Origin: AC-32 sp963719275
GTDB lineage: Bacteria > Actinomycetota > Thermoleophilia > Gaiellales > Gaiellaceae
DNA: 64,000 nt
Assembly (NCBI GenBank): GCA_963719275.1
Contig: CAVRBT010000023.1
Coordinates: forward strand, 3,121-67,120
Reading direction: 5' to 3'
A model generated the notes under the pieces. The model made no database searches. It had not been told where the DNA came from and was given only the letters and a program-made list of their open reading frames with translations. A program made the position numbers and the translations under genes. Below, one piece after another: positions 56,280 through 64,000 of the stretch (its first letter is position 1; each line of letters starts with the position of its first letter).

Positions 56280-57391
56280 GCTCTCACCTCCCGCATCCGC
56301 GTCGGTCCCACCTCCCAATCGTGCGCGTTCGCCGAAACCGACGGAGGGAGGTCATCTCTCCCGATCCTTGTTCTGGCGCCGGGCTGTCTTGGCCGCACAG
56401 CCAGCGATGGGACACGCTTGACGCCCCGCATCGTCGCCCTGCCACACGTCTCGTACGACCCCTCGCGCGGGTCATCCGCTTATGGCTTGGCCCTCCATGG
56501 AGGACCCAGCCTGTTTGATCGTTCTAACAGGGTGCCAATGCGTCAGCGCTGCGCAGCGGCTGACCTGGCTACGTCCCACCCAAGACCTAGAGTTAGCGAT
56601 CGGCAACCTGGCTCCGCAAGCGGCCCTTGCACAATGCAAGCGGTGGGCCGGGCGGCGAGTTGAACGCGCCAGGCGCTAAGGCGCACCAGCCTGAAGGCGT
56701 GAGCCGGGTGGCAAGCGGCAGCCGACAGAAAGTTCAGGTCTTCTGCATGTGCTCGATGCGATCGGCGAGCAGGTGAAACGAACGCTGGGCTGCGTTTGCC
56801 AGGCCCATGAGCAGATGATTCATCTCGTCCACCGGCGGCGCGACCCAGACCCACTCGCCGCCTGCGCTGTCGCGTAGCGGGCAGAGACTTCACCTCGCGC
56901 CTAAAAGATCTCGTCGACTTCGTCCTCGAGTGCCACTGCGATCTCCTGTTCGGTTGCGGCAACACTAGAACAGGCAGTCGAGTCGGCTAAAAAGGGTCGG
57001 ACGGCGAGCCGAACGCTCAGCGTTTCCCGTACGAGCCTCGACGACACCCGTCGAGGCGGGTCTCGGGGGCACCTAGCTCGAGGGTTGCCCGTCCCGTGAC
57101 CCGCAATTAGCGGGATTATCCGCATGGACTTCCACCTATGCCGGCACGCGCCGGCGAGCGCCTGTAGTGTCGTCAGTAGCAGCGGGAAGAACGGTTTTGC
57201 GCAGTTCGGCTGAAGCGCTTTGCCTCTCTCTTTCTTTGTGGCGGAAGCGCTCGTCTGAGCCTTTTCGCGATCTGCCGCTCGACGCCTTGTTGTGGTGAGT
57301 TGTTTGCCCGGCGAAGCCCGCCTCCATGACGGTCTGACCTCGGAGGCCTAACAGCGCCTCCGCCCTGAACCGCGAGAGTGAGGAGCACGAG
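56280..57391. other. 1.1-kb stretch without a convincing intact gene
   Basis: The only suggestive coding trace is on the minus strand at 56734-56892, GEWVWVAPPVDEMNHLLMGL followed by ANAAQRSFHLLADRIEHMQK. This looks protein-like but has no start codon in frame and may be a remnant. Nothing else was recognised. Confidence 0.4.
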
Positions 57392-57706
57392 ATGTATGCC
57401 ACCATCAGAAGGTACGAAGGTGTCGACGAGACTCGTTTGGTCGAGATCACCGAAAAGGCCAACGAGAACCTGATTCCCCGTCTGAGCGAGTTGCCGGGCT
57501 TCAGCGGTTACTTCCTGTTTGAGCCCGCGAACGGCGTCCTGACCTCGATCAGCCTGTTCGAGACGTCGAGCAACGTCGACGAGTCGAACCGCATTGCGGC
57601 GAAGGTGTTGCAGGAGGAGAACCTGCAGCGGGTGATGCCGAGCCCGCCGAAGGTCACCTCCGGCAAGCTGATGGCGCACAAGATGCCCGAGTTTGTCGGC
57701 GTCTAA
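57392..57706 (+). CDS. Antibiotic-biosynthesis-monooxygenase-like protein, paralogue 2
   Basis: The 104-residue protein is YATIRRYEGVDETRLVEITE, then LPGFSGYFLFEPANGVLTSISLFET and KVTSGKLMAHK. It aligns end to end, without gaps, with the product of 51165-51479 at roughly half identity. The ATG has GAGGAGCACGAG upstream. A near-identical terminator follows each paralogue's transcription unit. The function is unknown beyond the fold. Confidence 0.82.
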   Translation: MYATIRRYEGVDETRLVEITEKANENLIPRLSELPGFSGYFLFEPANGVLTSISLFETSSNVDESNRIAAKVLQEENLQRVMPSPPKVTSGKLMAHKMPEFVGV

Positions 57707-57725
57707 CCGCTTCGATCCGAACTGA

Positions 57726-57753
57726 GGAGAAGGCCCGCTTGCGGGCCTTCTCC
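57726..57753. terminator. Hairpin terminator after paralogue 2
   Basis: GGAGAAGGCCCGC-TT-GCGGGCCTTCTCC, a 13-bp stem, followed by TTTG. It is nearly the same stem as the hairpin at 51108-51135. Confidence 0.88.
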
Positions 57754-57967
57754 TTTGACCGGCGCTTTCGAGCGGGCGCGAGTGGCCGGAACTCGCGTTC
57801 TACTGCCGGAAGCGCTCCGGCGCGAGCTCGGCGGCGACTGAGGATCAATCAGGCGACCCGGCGCCCCACGCGGCTCTCTAGCTCGGAGAGCGCAAACTTC
57901 TAAGGCGACAAGGAGGCCCGTGTTCGAGCGCTCCGCGGAAGACGATTCGGGCTGTCCCTGTCCCTAC

Positions 57968-58084
57968 CTACCGCCGCCGCCGGCCTCCGCGGGGCAAGAG
58001 ATAGACCAGCGCGAGGATGGCGACGATGATCACCGCAGCGATGGCGACGATGGCGATGGTGGACGCAGCAAGGATCACGCGCAC
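57968..58084 (-). CDS. Tiny single-span membrane protein, 38 residues
   Basis: GTG at 58084 with AAAGAGG nearby encodes RVILAASTIAIVAIAAVIIV, then AILALVYLLPRGGRRRR. It is one long hydrophobic helix with a basic cytoplasmic-type tail. Its length and simplicity resemble stress-related or toxin-like micro-proteins, but no partner is seen. Confidence 0.5.
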   Translation of the reverse strand: MRVILAASTIAIVAIAAVIIVAILALVYLLPRGGRRRR

Positions 58085-58293
58085 CTCTTTTCCTTCCGGC
58101 CAGCTCGCATAAACCTGAGCCCGGCCGGGATCATTTCGGGTCTCTCCATCGCTTCGCTCCCCAGAGAGCAACGCTGACAAGATCCCCACATCGGGCACGA
58201 GATTACATCGGGCACGGGATTGATACCGCCCTGCTGTAGCCGGGTCTCTCCTCAATGGACACCGGGCGAGGTCTTCGAGCGCTCAGCCCACGG

Positions 58294-58545
58294 CTACTGG
58301 GAGTATCCCTCAGTCACCTCGCCCTTGTGTGCGGCAAATGCAGCCAGAACCTCCCCCTTCTCCCGCTCCGACACCTTGAAGAAGTCAAGCGTTCGGCCGA
58401 GTTCAGCCGCGACTTCGTCGAATTCGGCGGGTGAGATCTTCAGTTGGCGATGTGCTTCTTCCAGGCCAAGAGGAGTACTGCCCGGTTTCGTGGCTGCATA
58501 TTGCTGGGACCCGCCGGCAACGTCGCAGACCCAGAGGGTGCGCAT
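58294..58545 (-). pseudogene. Group 1 truncated haemoglobin, C-terminal fragment
   Basis: The 83-residue piece has VCDVAGGSQQYAATKPG, then LGLEEAHRQLKISPAEFDEV and LAAFAAHKGEVTEGYS, matching the E-F to H helices of GlbN-type haemoglobins with the proximal His region (AHRQLKIS). The N-terminal helices holding the distal haem pocket (about 40 residues) are absent upstream. It is probably a broken gene. Confidence 0.65.
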
Positions 58546-58706
58546 GAACTCAGTTCCTCCCCCCTTGACGTTTTCGGTGCTCCATTCCATTCGGTGGGAC
58601 GACATTCGCGCGCCGCGCTCGCTACTACGCCGAACCGCCCAGCTCGGATTCCACCTCGTCGCTTGGATCGGCGCCCTCTAACCGTCGAGGTGGAGAAGGA
58701 GGCTGT

Positions 58707-58964
58707 ATGCCGACGCACGTCTACTTCAGCGGAGGGCTATCGATCACCGTCGAGGAGGACTTTGATCAGGTACAGCAGCGACTCGAGCACGAGGCTGGCC
58801 TGTTCACGCTGATGACGGCTGCTGAGCCCGGCCACCGAGTCAGCATCCACCGCTCGGCCGTTGCGTACATCGAGGAGATTCCGCTCGGCGAGCAGGCAGA
58901 ATCCCCGCGGAGACAAACGGCGGCCGCGAGACGCCGCGCTGCTTCGACTGAGTCCCGACACTGA
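58707..58964 (+). CDS. Small hypothetical protein (FlbD-like beta fold)
   Basis: The 85-residue protein is PTHVYFSGGLSITVEEDFDQ, then GHRVSIHRSAVAYIEEIP and a basic tail. The compact beta pattern ending in a V-x-I-x-x-x-AVAYIEE strand resembles FlbD/YlzI-like small proteins. AAGGAGGC precedes the ATG. It faces the membrane protein gene at 59014. Confidence 0.65.
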   Translation: MPTHVYFSGGLSITVEEDFDQVQQRLEHEAGLFTLMTAAEPGHRVSIHRSAVAYIEEIPLGEQAESPRRQTAAARRRAASTESRH

Positions 58965-59013
58965 GTAGCGGCCCGACCTCGTTGCGCGGAGGTCTGAGCG
59001 CGGTCGGGGTCCC

Positions 59014-59265
59014 CTAACTGTGCGAGCTGAAACTCTTGACGGGCTTGTACGGGATCTCGACTGAACGCATCCGGCGAAGCCGCGCGCCGTGGCCCTGACG
59101 CCAGAGCGGCATAGTCATGAACCAGATCACGCTCAGGACGATGAGGCCAAGCGCTCCTGCCAGGAGGGCCAGCACGAACGTGCCGCTGACCATCCAGAGA
59201 CCGATCAGCGCGCCCCAGAGCAAGAGTGCCCAGGTCATCTTCCGCCACTTGAGGAATCTCGTCAT
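59014..59265 (-). CDS. Small two-helix membrane protein
   Basis: The 83-residue protein has two adjacent helices (WALLLWGALIGLWMVSGTFV and LALLAGALGLIVLSVIWFM) with basic ends (RFLKWRKM, then RRMRSVEIPYK). It is not recognised beyond that. AAGGTGGTGAG precedes the ATG. Upstream is the conserved leader shared with the 51165 gene, so the two are probably regulated together. Confidence 0.65.
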   Translation of the reverse strand: MTRFLKWRKMTWALLLWGALIGLWMVSGTFVLALLAGALGLIVLSVIWFMTMPLWRQGHGARLRRMRSVEIPYKPVKSFSSHS

Positions 59266-59314
59266 CTCACACCACCTTCTCTAGAACTCTCGTGGAGAGC
59301 GGAATGCTCTCCCC

Positions 59315-59408
59315 TGCACTCAGGCCCGATCCGGGAGTCAAAGAGGAAGTGCGAGGAGCCTCGACGGCTTCCGCGCTAGGTCTAGCGCCCCTCCAGCATA
59401 GCAGCATT
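59315..59408 (-). promoter_or_regulatory. Shared 5' leader, copy 2 (possible structured RNA)
   Basis: In the gene direction: a TATGCT -10-like box, GGAAGCCGTCGAGGCTCC, TTCCTCTTTGAC and ATCGGGCCTGAGTGCA, ending 50 nt before the ATG. Relative to copy 1 the UCGAC arm is UUGAC, which still pairs with GUCGA through a G-U wobble. Confidence 0.55.
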
Positions 59409-59496
59409 TGTGCTAGGTGTTACAAAAATGGGTCGATAGACATGCGGCGCAGAGGTCACTTGCCGCGTCGAGCCAGCACTCGACCGCCGTCCCTGG

Positions 59497-59694
59497 CAAT
59501 CGACTCCATCGCTGCCCCAAGAGGGCACGGACCCGGACCCTGCGGACTTTCCCCTGCAAACCGGACGTTTTCAGGGGACCGTCGGAAGGAGCCACGAGCT
59601 CCATCGTGGACCCCCTAGGCAAGCCGACGCCGTGATGGTGGGCAAAGGCCATGCCCCGTTGTGGCAGTACTTCTTGCGTTTGCTGGATAGGCAC
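59497..59694. repeat. Intergenic repeat R, copy 2
   Basis: It carries TCCCCTG...CAGGGGA arms around CAAACCGGACGTTTT. Flanking blocks are shared with copies 1 and 3. It is in tandem with copy 3, about 5 bp apart. Confidence 0.78.
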
Positions 59695-59698
59695 TCGA

Positions 59699-59862
59699 GG
59701 CCATTGCTGCCCCAAAGGGCACGGACCCCCGGACTCTGCGGCATCTTCCCTGCAAACCGGCCTTTTCTAGGGATCGCCGGAAGGGACCATCATCGCTTTC
59801 TTGGACCCCTGGCGGGCCGAACGCGGGCTAGTGGCGAAGGCCATTCCCCCGTTGCGGCAAAT
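59699..59862. repeat. Intergenic repeat R, copy 3
   Basis: It carries TCCCT...AGGGA arms around GCAAACCGGCCTTTTCT; the arm bases differ from copy 2 but still pair. It ends near GTTGCGGCAA, the counterpart of GTTGTGGCAGTAC in copy 2. The following 380 bp to 60245 show no supported gene. Confidence 0.75.
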
Positions 59863-60245
59863 GAACCTGATGGCCAGGACGCCGTATGGGGCTTGGCACG
59901 TGTCTGGCGAGTGATGCCAGAGAGCATCGACAGCTCATCCGAGTCGTTCTGGGTCCTTTTCGCGAGAGCGATGCCTGCCTTGTCGAGAGGTTGGAGCGGC
60001 GAACTCAGCGGCTTGCTCGCGCTCGGCACGTTCCTTCGGCGGGTCCCCGAGGGACCCGTGCAGATGGGACCGGCGTCGCGTGGGGTGGGTGCCCCGCACA
60101 ACTGGAGGTTCACCTCTGGCGCTAGCTCGACGTCGGTCAGTATCCGGGTGATTGCGCCAGTCGCCGACCGCGAGTTGGCCTCCGGTCAGAAGCGTGAGCC
60201 GCTGCCGCTTCGTCAAGGGCTCGCCCAGCTCTGCGCACCGATCAA

Positions 60246-60529
60246 TGCTACGAAGAGAAGCTCGAAATGCTGCGGACCTGGGGCGAAGGTCTCCTGAACG
60301 ACGGCCGGGACGAGCCAAGAGCCGCCGGCAGGGCGATCATGATGTGGTCGAGGAAATCGAGCTACTGCACGTCGACCTCTGGCACGCTCGTCAAGACACT
60401 GCCGAGGAGGCGGAGGCTGAGATCCAGCGAGCCGAGCCCGAAAGATCCAAGAGGCAGTTTGGCATCGCCCTTCAGCGCCGCATCAATGCTCTTCGCAGTC
60501 GTGGTCTGTCGAGCTCAGCCGAGAAGTAA
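60246..60529 (+). pseudogene. Small helical protein gene, frameshifted
   Basis: YEEKLEMLRTWGEGLLNDGR then DEPRAAGRAIMM lies in one frame, and VEEIELLHVDLWHARQDTAE then EAEAEIQRAEPERSKRQFG in the next. They join near 60344 to give a plausible helical protein of about 90 residues. No start is certain. The family is not recognised. Confidence 0.45.
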
Positions 60530-60738
60530 ACACGTTCTCCACAGCTCTACCCACAGCCAGGAGGCCGCTGCTCGCTCAATGCTCGAGCGCATGAGGGCTA
60601 TTCACCCACAGGATCGCGCCTAGGGCTTGGTACGAGTCGACGTCCGTTCTCAACGCGATGGAAGCGGCACACCCCCGCACGAACGCATCCGGCGAACGAG
60701 CAAGATCGCGGGCTGCGATCCAAGCGGCGTGAACGAAC

Positions 60739-60933
60739 CTATTCCTGCTCGGCGTGGCGGACGCGGATCTCAAAGTCCACGTCTCTCTCGCTCACGACCT
60801 TGGCCTCGGTGACGATCCAGTGCTCGCCGTCGAGGTTGATGGTGTCGCCGACCTGCAGGACCGCTCCAACGTAGTTCGTCGTCTCGTTTCCTCCGTCCTC
60901 GAAGTAGACCCGGTAGCAATAGCCTCTGACCAT
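60739..60933 (-). CDS. Small hypothetical beta-rich protein, 64 residues
   Basis: ATG 60933: VRGYCYRVYFEDGGNETTNY, then VGAVLQVGDTINLDGEHWIV and TEAKVVSERDVDFEIRV. It shows regular strand alternation with a GDxIxLDGExW turn, like a small beta-barrel. It is intact and codon-typical. No neighbour suggests a role. Confidence 0.65.
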   Translation of the reverse strand: MVRGYCYRVYFEDGGNETTNYVGAVLQVGDTINLDGEHWIVTEAKVVSERDVDFEIRVRHAEQE

Positions 60934-61521
60934 CGCTGGACTTCTACACTCGCGGCAGATGCTCGTCCATGGGAGTAAGCCGCATGTGCGACGCGGTCGC
61001 CGGCTGGAGGGCCTGATAACCAGTGCGGCCGAGACTCCTACTTCGCAGGTGCCGCGTCCGCTGGCCTCGGCAGGATCATCGGTTTCCGGGGACTCTTCAC
61101 TCGCGCCGGAGTCCCGCCTTGCTGGCGTGCTTCTCCGTCATCCGTTGGTTGGGGGTGGGGTGCAGCCCCGGGGACGCTGGCGGTGTTGGAAGCGCCCACT
61201 GCGCAGGTGGCGGTCACGGCGCGACGCCTCTGCGCATGCAGGTTCCCGCTGCTGCGCTGCACCATCGCCTGACCTCTCTTCCCCCCAGGAAGCGACCGCG
61301 CCGTCTAGCGGTGTTGCTCCCCGACAAGTCGCCTGGCAGTTGTCTCGCGTAGCCGAGGCCTCGTGGCCCACCGACCACGCGAGGCCCGCGAAGGACTAAT
61401 GCGGGCCTGGCTCGAGACGCGTAAAGCGGCACGGCATCGAATATTGCCGGGCGCGTATGGACGGCATCTGCTTCGCGGATGACCGCTCCTGCGTGCCCGG
61501 CCTTTTTTGTGTTGCTGTTCG
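60934..61521. other. 590-bp gene-poor stretch
   Basis: Open frames here are short, overlapping and low in protein-like character. No tRNA, hairpin terminator or repeat was recognised. Confidence 0.4.
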
Positions 61522-61718
61522 CTACTGGCTCTGGCTCTTTGGCCGCCGCCCGCGCCGCGCGACCGCACGTCTCCCGAGCTTGTCGGCTTCGGCGTCTGTC
61601 AGGTCGAGCTCGCGCACGCCTTTGCGCGCATCGGCGAAGGTGATGCGGACGGTTGCGCCCTTACCCTCAGGAATGTCGCCGCCAGCAGGTCAGAAACACG
61701 GATCGTCTTTTTCGCCAC
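61522..61718 (-). pseudogene. Small basic protein gene (KKTIRVSDL family), frameshifted
   Basis: From GTG 61718 the frame reads AKKTIRVSDLLA. After a one-base shift near 61675 it continues IPEGKGATVRITFADARKGV and RELDLTDAEADKLG, ending RRGRRPKSQSQ. The joined product of about 65 residues resembles small actinobacterial DNA-associated proteins with a beta start and basic tail. That role is inferred. Confidence 0.55.
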
Positions 61719-61816
61719 AGGATCGCTCCTACTTGGGGGATCGAGTGAAGCTACAACAAGAGCAACTGTTCTCGCATTTCGAACAGTCGCAAAGAGGAGA
61801 ATAGGACGGACCTCGT

Positions 61817-63262
61817 CTATAGACCGGTGCCGCCGCGAAGGGCTATCTGCGTGCGCTCAGCGATCGGTTCAGCTTTTCGTCCGCGCTTGGTGGCACGGCT
61901 GACAAGCACCTGTTCAAGCAAGCCGTGCATCAGCCGTCGCCGTTCCTGAACCGTGAGCGTCGGCCAGGCAGCGAGCAAATCGCCGTCAGCGAGCTCCTCG
62001 ACCAAACTCGACTGCGAGCGCGTCTCGGCGAGAACTATTCGTGCCTCATCGAGTGCCCGCTGCCGCACCTCAACGCCCTGAAGGAACTTCTGCTCGCCAA
62101 GCAGTGAGAGCAGCTTTGGGTTGTTCACGAACAAGTCGAGCTCGTGCTCGGCCTCTTCCTTTGCGCGTGCCGCTGCCTCGATCTTCTCGGAGGCCTCAAC
62201 TGCTTGTGCCAACAGGCCATCTCCTTGCTTGAGCGCTGATAGGACGCGCTCTTCGACATACGTATCGAGAACGGAAGCTCGAACGCTTGCCCGCGCGGGG
62301 CAGTGGCCTTTGGCATAGCGGCCAGTGCAGTAGTAGACCGGGTAACGGGTACCGGTCTTGCGATCGGTATTGCCGGTGATCTTGAGCGTGTGCCCGCAGC
62401 CGGCACAGCGGGCAAGCCCGCCGAGCATCGCCTGCGCGGCCAGAGAGCCATCCCGCTGGGAGAAGAACGACTTCTTGACCGATTGGGCGGCGTCGAACTC
62501 CGCTCGCGTCACGAGCGGCTCGTGCGCTCCTTCCTTCACGACCTTGCCGCTGCGGGCCTGGCCGAGGTAGACCGGGTTCTTGATCAAGCCGGAGACGCCG
62601 AACTTCGACCAGTTCTTGTTGCCCGTCGGGGGGTAGACCTCGCGCTCTTCAAGGAAACGGGCAAGCTCTGCCCAGGAGGCACCGGCGGCACGCTTGCGGA
62701 AGGCCTCGGCAACGACCGATGCAGCCGGCTCGTCGCGAATCAGGCGACCCTCCTTGGTGCGTTCGTAGCCAGTCGGCGTTCGGGCCGAGATGTGAACGCC
62801 GCGCTCGACCGCCTGTCTCACCGCAATTTCCCAGCCGCTCTTGATCCGCTCCAGCTCGAGTTCGGCGATGAGGATCAGGATGCCGATGGCGAACCGTCCC
62901 ATGGGCGTGGAGCCGTCGAAGTTGTCTTCGACCGAGACGAGCCTCGCACCGGCATCGTTCAGGCGGCGGATCGAGCTCAGGGCATCAACGGCCGAGCGGG
63001 CGAAGCGATCGAGCCGGGCAACGACGATCCCGCCCGTCTCGCCGGCCTCGCAGCGTGCAAGTGCCTGCTGGAACATCGGCCGCTCGAGCTTGGCGCCGGA
63101 TTGGTCGATCTCCTCCCACCAATTGACGATCTCGACCTCGTGCAGCTTCGCCCAAGCGGCGATCTTCTTCCGCTGCACCTCGGGCGAGATGAACGACTCG
63201 CCCTCACGGCCAGCACGCCGGCTAACACGGATGTAACCATCCGCTGTCCTGGAGCGCTTCAT
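61817..63262 (-). CDS. Large serine recombinase (site-specific integrase)
   Basis: The 481-residue protein has an N-terminal resolvase catalytic domain (GYIRVSRRAGREGESFISPE with the nucleophile Ser in RVS; VVARLDRFARSAVDALS). The Recombinase domain follows (RDEPAASVVAEAFRKRAAG, PTGNKNWSKFGVSGLIKNP), then a zinc ribbon (LARCAGCGHTL...YYCTGRYAKGHC) and a coiled coil (SEKIEAAARAKEEAEHELDL). Such enzymes integrate and, with a directionality factor, excise phages and ICEs. It lies 20 bp from the VOC gene start and about 300 bp from the putative right junction. Confidence 0.95.
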   Translation of the reverse strand: MKRSRTADGYIRVSRRAGREGESFISPEVQRKKIAAWAKLHEVEIVNWWEEIDQSGAKLERPMFQQALARCEAGETGGIVVARLDRFARSAVDALSSIRRLNDAGARLVSVEDNFDGSTPMGRFAIGILILIAELELERIKSGWEIAVRQAVERGVHISARTPTGYERTKEGRLIRDEPAASVVAEAFRKRAAGASWAELARFLEEREVYPPTGNKNWSKFGVSGLIKNPVYLGQARSGKVVKEGAHEPLVTRAEFDAAQSVKKSFFSQRDGSLAAQAMLGGLARCAGCGHTLKITGNTDRKTGTRYPVYYCTGRYAKGHCPARASVRASVLDTYVEERVLSALKQGDGLLAQAVEASEKIEAAARAKEEAEHELDLFVNNPKLLSLLGEQKFLQGVEVRQRALDEARIVLAETRSQSSLVEELADGDLLAAWPTLTVQERRRLMHGLLEQVLVSRATKRGRKAEPIAERTQIALRGGTGL

Positions 63263-63282
63263 CCTGCCAACCTGGTACAGCG

Positions 63283-64000
63283 ATGAGCACGATTGACCAC
63301 GTCACGATCCGCGTCAGCGACCTCGCAGAAGCGATGGTGTTTTACGACCGCGTCTTCAATCTGCTCGGCTTCACCGGCGATTGCCACGAGGCCGAGCCGT
63401 TTTTCGAATGGGGCGACTTTTCGCTCGCCCAGGCAGATCCTCAGCATCCGCCGACCACCGGGCTCCACATTGCCTTCACCGCCGACTCGCACGAGCAGGT
63501 TGAGAGCTGGTGGCTGGGCTTGACCGACGCTGGCTACCGGAGCGACGGCGAACCGGGGTTGCGGCCGCAGTACAGCCCCGATTACTACGGGGCCTTCATC
63601 CTCGACTCGCACGAGAACAGCGTCGAAGCGGTCACGCACGCGCGCGCGCGTGAACAAAAGACGGGGTTGATAGACCACCTCTGGATCCGCGTCCACGACC
63701 TTGCCCGGACGAAGCGGTTCTACGAGCCGATCGCGGCTGCGCTCGAGCTGGGGCTGCGCGACCGCGGTGACCGCCTTGGGCTTGGATCCGACCGCGGCAG
63801 CTTCACCTTCGTCGAGGGACCGCCGACGCGGAACCTTCACCTCGCCATCGGCGTCGGAGACCAGCAGACGGTCGACAGGTTCCACGAGGTCGCACTTGGG
63901 GCCGGCGGCCGGGACAACGGCGCGCCGGGGGAGAGGCCGGAGTACCACCCCGGCTACTACGGGGCCTACGTCCTTGACCCGGCTGGTACGAACCTCGAGG
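63283..64000 (+). CDS. Two-module VOC-family protein, 3' end outside window
   Basis: 239 codons are visible. Module 1 is IDHVTIRVSDLAEAMVFYDR, with GLHIAFTADSHEQVESWW and a late DYYGAFILDSHENSVEAV. Module 2 starts LIDHLWIRVHDLARTKRFYE and has RNLHLAIGVGDQQTVDRFHE and GYYGAYVLDPAGTNLE. Metal ligands are in the usual places. Codons 1-97 are homologous and equal in length to the truncated VOC gene at 50348. If the element hypothesis is right, the first 97 codons came with the element. Confidence 0.88.
   Translation, partial: MSTIDHVTIRVSDLAEAMVFYDRVFNLLGFTGDCHEAEPFFEWGDFSLAQADPQHPPTTGLHIAFTADSHEQVESWWLGLTDAGYRSDGEPGLRPQYSPDYYGAFILDSHENSVEAVTHARAREQKTGLIDHLWIRVHDLARTKRFYEPIAAALELGLRDRGDRLGLGSDRGSFTFVEGPPTRNLHLAIGVGDQQTVDRFHEVALGAGGRDNGAPGERPEYHPGYYGAYVLDPAGTNLE

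Larger units (their letters stand above)
50639..63573. mobile_element. Putative integrated element with large serine recombinase (about 12.9 kb)
   Basis: It is bounded by the 13-bp GCGGCCGCAGTAC present at both ends and by a VOC gene split at the left and complete at the right. A large serine recombinase lies close to the right end. The interior differs from the flanks: short genes, many gaps, repeated leaders and intergenic repeats, and many frameshifts. The boundaries are inferred and have not been tested against an empty site. Confidence 0.55.

Noticed and set aside
59497..59862. Repeat R as a protein-coding motif (PANR.F-like peptides in frame)
   Set aside because: The three copies are in different frames with stops and no start or ribosome site. 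Pairing of the DNA arms is the conserved feature.
60934..61521. tRNA gene as integration target near the recombinase
   Set aside because: No cloverleaf with acceptor, anticodon and T-arm consensus could be read here. The 13-bp VOC match is a better junction.
50639..63573. CRISPR array or defence island within the gene-poor region
   Set aside because: No regularly spaced 25-40-bp repeats were seen, and no cas, restriction or toxin-antitoxin pair could be supported.

Overview
This is about 64 kb of high-GC, gene-dense chromosome from an actinobacterium. The best guess is a Thermoleophilia (Gaiella/Solirubrobacter-like) lineage. The reasons are: many GTG and TTG starts with 1-8 bp stop/start overlaps; a CysO-CysM-Mec cysteine pathway; an Rv2578c-type radical SAM protein; a DUF1707 protein; F420-type PPOX proteins; a three-helix-bundle arsenate reductase; and frequent -10-like boxes only 5-9 nt before the start codon, which suggests leaderless mRNAs. 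No rRNA, tRNA or CRISPR array was recognised. The lineage is inferred from gene content only.

Layout. 0-24 kb is ordinary core: a SpoIIE-type phosphatase (cut by the window edge), GDPD, L,D-transpeptidase, a cytochrome c maturation set (TlpA/CcmH/CcdA), ferredoxin, a FAD oxidoreductase with an internal minisatellite, a NarL-type two-component pair, an SOS-box-controlled radical SAM gene, an MBL hydrolase, a CBS/CorC protein, a cupredoxin, the four-gene moeZ-cysO-cysM-mec unit, a primary-type sigma factor, an M20 peptidase, an HxlR regulator and an HD phosphohydrolase. A two-hairpin interspersed repeat occurs four times here.

24.5-34.3 kb reads as a fluoride-resistance island. Four fluoride (crcB-motif) riboswitch candidates were read from sequence. 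They precede a HEAT-repeat operon (+), a cation/proton antiporter-USP-DUF6062 operon (-), an orphan 22-codon ORF (+), and a MutS-like/MutS-like/CrcB/CrcB/triple-DUF190 operon (-). A third crcB survives only as a fragment.

34.3-37.8 kb is an arsenic island: arsR-arsM, a small Cys-rich membrane peptide, a second arsR, and arsenate reductase-aquaporin-arsenate reductase. Matching TATCGA-N6-TCGATA operators sit at both promoters. 37.8-44.9 kb is the phosphate regulon: an OmpR-type regulator and a sensor-less histidine kinase that diverge, then pstS1 diverging from pstC-pstA-pstB-phoU-pstS2 across an 11-bp-period PHO-box-like repeat. Fluoride, arsenate and phosphate handling are therefore contiguous. 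44.9-50.3 kb holds an ATP-grasp protein, an amidohydrolase, a LacI regulator, DUF899 and DUF2182.

50.64-63.57 kb looks like a roughly 12.9-kb integrated element. A large serine recombinase lies near its right end. The left junction cuts a VOC gene at a 13-bp sequence that recurs at the same codon phase, and the same distance from the start, in the VOC gene at the right end. The interior is gene-poor, has small genes, carries repeated intergenic sequences and shared leaders, and contains an unusual number of frameshifted genes (flippase-like, CorA, cupin and two small proteins), consistent with decay.
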